DNA of 6,240 nucleotides. Origin: Pseudomonadota bacterium. GTDB taxonomy: Bacteria > Desulfobacterota > Desulfobacteria > Desulfobacterales > RPRI01. Of this stretch, positions 3,911-6,240 are shown one piece after another; position 1 is the stretch's first letter; each line of letters begins with the position of its first letter. The DNA lies in NCBI GenBank assembly GCA_018830925.1, contig JAHJRK010000508.1, forward strand, positions 1 to 6,240, read 5' to 3'. The position numbers and the translations under genes are program-made. Below the pieces are notes generated by a model. It was not told the origin of the DNA. It saw only the letters and a list, made by a program, of their open reading frames with translations, and ran no database searches.

Positions 3911-6240
3911 ATGGTAAATATGCCCGGATTTTTTAATAAGGATAAGGAACAGGAAACCGCATCCATGAAGATACAGCTTCCACTTTTACCGCTGAGAGAT
4001 ATAGTTGTTTTTCCCCATATGATTGTTCCGCTCTTCGTAGGGAGGTCCAAATCAGTCAGCGCCCTTGCAAACGCCATGAGCAGGGACAAAAATGTTTTTA
4101 TGGCAACCCAGAAAACTACGGTTGAGGATAATCCGGAAGAAAAGGATATAAGCGTAATCGGGACGGTTGGAAGAGTCTTACAGCTTCTCAGGCTTCCTGA
4201 CGGAACCGTTAAAGCCCTTGTGGAAGGAAAATCACGGGGACGGATAGTTTCTTTTTTCAACGATGAAGACTTTTACAAGGTTGAAGTCGAACCTGTTGTG
4301 GAAATCGACATTGACGGGACTGAAACCACAGCCCTTTGCAGGGCTCTTACGGAAGCATTTGATGAATACGCAAATCTTACCAAAAATATTCCGAAAGACT
4401 TTGAAAGGAAGCTTTCCGAGATAACGAACCCTTCCCAACTCGCCGATACTGTGGCAGCCCATTTTGCTTTCAAAATTGATGAGAAGCAGCGCCTTCTTGA
4501 AACGCTTTCAATAAGCGACCGCTACACGTTTCTTCTTCATCTGATCAACACTGAAATTGAAATATTCAAGACTGATCAGAGGATCAAAACACGGGTCAAA
4601 GAACAGATGGAAAAGACCCAGAAGAATTACTATTTGAATGAGCAGATGCGAGCCATCAAGAAGGAAATGGGAACCGAAGACGATTCCGGCGATGAACTTA
4701 AAGAGCTTGAAAAACGCATCAAGGAAAAGAAGATGTCGAAAGAGGCCGAGGAGAAGACGGCCCAGGAGTTCAAAAAGCTCAAGATGATGACGCCGATGTC
4801 TGCGGAAGCGACAGTTGTGAGGAACTATATTGAATGGATTATCAGCCTGCCCTGGCTCGAATGCGCATGCGTGAGCTCTGACATAAAAGGAGCTGAAAAG
4901 ATATTAAACGAAGATCATTTCGGCCTTGAAAAACCGAAGGAAAGGATTCTCGAATACCTTGCCGTTCAGACTCTTGTAAAAAAGATTAAGGGGCCCATAT
5001 TATGCTTCGTCGGGCCTCCGGGTGTCGGAAAAACTTCCCTTGCCAAATCAATATCAAGAGCTACGGGCAGGAACTTCGTACGACTGTCTCTTGGCGGGGT
5101 CCGTGATGAAGCCGAGATAAGGGGGCATCGCCGAACATACATCGGAGCCATGCCCGGCAAAATAATCCAGTCTCTGAAAAAAGCAGGGGTGAACAACCCT
5201 GTTTTCTGTCTCGATGAAGTGGATAAAATGAGCATGGACTTCCGGGGGGATCCGTCTGCAGCTCTTCTTGAAGTGCTCGATCCGGAACAGAATAATGCTT
5301 TTAACGACCATTACCTTGATCTTGATTACGATCTTTCCGATATCCTGTTCGTTACTACAGCCAACACGCTGCCAGATATACCACTTCCCCTGCAGGACAG
5401 GATGGAGATTATCCGCCTGCCCGGGTATACGGAAATTGAAAAGTATCATATTGCAAAAGACTTCCTGCTTACAAAACAGATAAAGACAAACGGTCTGGAA
5501 GGGATGGACGTTTCTTTTTCGAGAAATTCCGTTTTCACCATCATCAGATATTATACTAGAGAAGCAGGGGTGAGAAACCTTGAGCGTGAAATCTCATCCA
5601 TATGCAGGAAAATAGCGCGTGAAGTCCTGACGGATAACGGAAAGAATGTGTTCAGGATTACATCTTCTTCAATTTCCAAATATCTCGGGCCGCGCCAGTT
5701 CAGGCACGGTCAGGCTGAAGAAAAAGACCAGATCGGGCTTGTAACCGGCCTTGCGTGGACACAGGTCGGCGGAGAACTTCTTAGTGTGGAAACACTTATG
5801 ATGCCCGGCAAGGGAGAAGTAACCATTACGGGAAAACTCGGCGATGTTATGAAAGAATCCGCTCAGGCTGCAGTAAGCTATGTGCGATCTAGGGCAGAAA
5901 ACCTTATGATAGATAATGATTTTTATAAGAAAACTGATCTGCACATACATATACCTGAAGGCGCCATCCCAAAGGACGGCCCTTCGGCAGGCATCTCCAT
6001 GTGCACATCCATTGTGTCGGCCTTAACCAGACGGCCTGTTCACAGTGATATCGCCATGACCGGTGAGATCACCTTAAGAGGGCGCGTGCTTCCAATCGGC
6101 GGGTTAAAGGAAAAAATACTGGCAGCTCACCGGGGCAGAATAAACAAGGTAATTATCCCCAGGGAGAATGAAAAGGACCTGAAAGAGATACCTCAGAGCG
6201 TTCTGAAGGAACTAGAAATTATAATGGTAGAACACATGGA
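3911..6240 (+). CDS. lon: ATP-dependent protease Lon (LonA type), 3' end outside window
   Basis: The frame is open for 776 codons to the window edge and lacks only the last few tens of residues. From 3911, the N-terminal substrate-binding (LAN) domain starts at LPLLPLRDIVVFPHM (about 23-37), followed by a helical, charged coiled-coil stretch (about 225-300). The AAA+ module has Walker A GPPGVGKT (368-375), Walker B VFCLDEVDK (431-439) and sensor 2 in AGVRNLERE. The protease domain holds the Ser-Lys dyad: Ser692 in DGPSAG and Lys733 in GGLKEK. In the family, Lon is a cytosolic hexamer that degrades misfolded and regulatory proteins. The start is uncertain. In-frame ATGs lie at 3911, 3920 and 3965, and an in-frame TGA at 3905-3907 sets the limit. 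The first two add a short charged extension (PGFFNKDKEQETAS); the third has the better ribosome binding site (AGGA at 3951-3954, ten bases away). No frameshift is seen. Confidence 0.95.
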   Translation, partial: MVNMPGFFNKDKEQETASMKIQLPLLPLRDIVVFPHMIVPLFVGRSKSVSALANAMSRDKNVFMATQKTTVEDNPEEKDISVIGTVGRVLQLLRLPDGTVKALVEGKSRGRIVSFFNDEDFYKVEVEPVVEIDIDGTETTALCRALTEAFDEYANLTKNIPKDFERKLSEITNPSQLADTVAAHFAFKIDEKQRLLETLSISDRYTFLLHLINTEIEIFKTDQRIKTRVKEQMEKTQKNYYLNEQMRAIKKEMGTEDDSGDELKELEKRIKEKKMSKEAEEKTAQEFKKLKMMTPMSAEATVVRNYIEWIISLPWLECACVSSDIKGAEKILNEDHFGLEKPKERILEYLAVQTLVKKIKGPILCFVGPPGVGKTSLAKSISRATGRNFVRLSLGGVRDEAEIRGHRRTYIGAMPGKIIQSLKKAGVNNPVFCLDEVDKMSMDFRGDPSAALLEVLDPEQNNAFNDHYLDLDYDLSDILFVTTANTLPDIPLPLQDRMEIIRLPGYTEIEKYHIAKDFLLTKQIKTNGLEGMDVSFSRNSVFTIIRYYTREAGVRNLEREISSICRKIAREVLTDNGKNVFRITSSSISKYLGPRQFRHGQAEEKDQIGLVTGLAWTQVGGELLSVETLMMPGKGEVTITGKLGDVMKESAQAAVSYVRSRAENLMIDNDFYKKTDLHIHIPEGAIPKDGPSAGISMCTSIVSALTRRPVHSDIAMTGEITLRGRVLPIGGLKEKILAAHRGRINKVIIPRENEKDLKEIPQSVLKELEIIMVEHM

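Noticed and set aside
3880..4260. A 126-codon antisense open frame across the start of lon
   Set aside because: The + strand encodes the conserved Lon N-terminal domain here. The antisense product has no recognisable motif, and no promoter is seen.
5054..5449. A 131-codon antisense open frame within lon
   Set aside because: It is the mirror of the highly conserved AAA+ region of Lon, and its product has no recognisable domain. Long antisense frames are common opposite conserved coding regions.
1..6240. Mobile element, CRISPR array, phage remnant or novel defence system
   Set aside because: No transposase, integrase, regularly spaced repeats or unfamiliar gene was found. The tRNA is intact, and I saw no partial copy of its 3' end elsewhere in the window that would mark an integration site. 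All confident genes are conserved housekeeping genes.

Overview
The window is a protein quality-control cluster from a Gram-negative bacterium. The gene order is tRNA-Leu, tig (trigger factor), clpP, clpX and lon, all on the + strand; lon runs off the right end. The order tig-clpP-clpX-lon is widespread in proteobacteria. The moderate base composition, the style of the Lon N-terminus and the adjacent leucine tRNA make me lean towards a sulfate-reducer-type deltaproteobacterium (Desulfobacterota, perhaps Desulfobacterales). That placement is inference from familiarity, not a proven assignment.

Layout: bases 1-305 are mostly AT-rich and non-coding, with at most the last 45 codons of an unrecognised upstream gene (2-139) and promoter-like boxes ahead of the tRNA. 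Bases 306-392 are a complete tRNA-Leu(UAG) with an encoded CCA. Bases 393-599 contain no gene but carry three inverted repeats and a terminator-like stem with a T-run just before the tig ribosome binding site. tig occupies 600-1931. A 64-base gap follows, holding a perfect 16-bp palindrome, then clpP with a TTG start at 1996. clpP ends in an ATGA overlap with clpX (2613-3857). A 53-base gap without a terminator leads into lon (from 3911, incomplete).

The genes form one logical pathway. Trigger factor meets nascent chains at the ribosome exit tunnel. ClpX unfolds tagged or specific substrates and feeds them into the ClpP peptidase barrel. Lon independently unfolds and degrades misfolded and regulatory proteins. 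Every key catalytic residue I looked for is present, so all four proteins look functional. clpP and clpX are almost certainly co-transcribed and translationally coupled; tig and lon may be read through or have their own promoters.

I see no sign of an undescribed system. The points that deserve a second look are all in non-coding DNA: the structured block between the tRNA and tig, the possible attenuator overlapping it, and the palindrome between tig and clpP.
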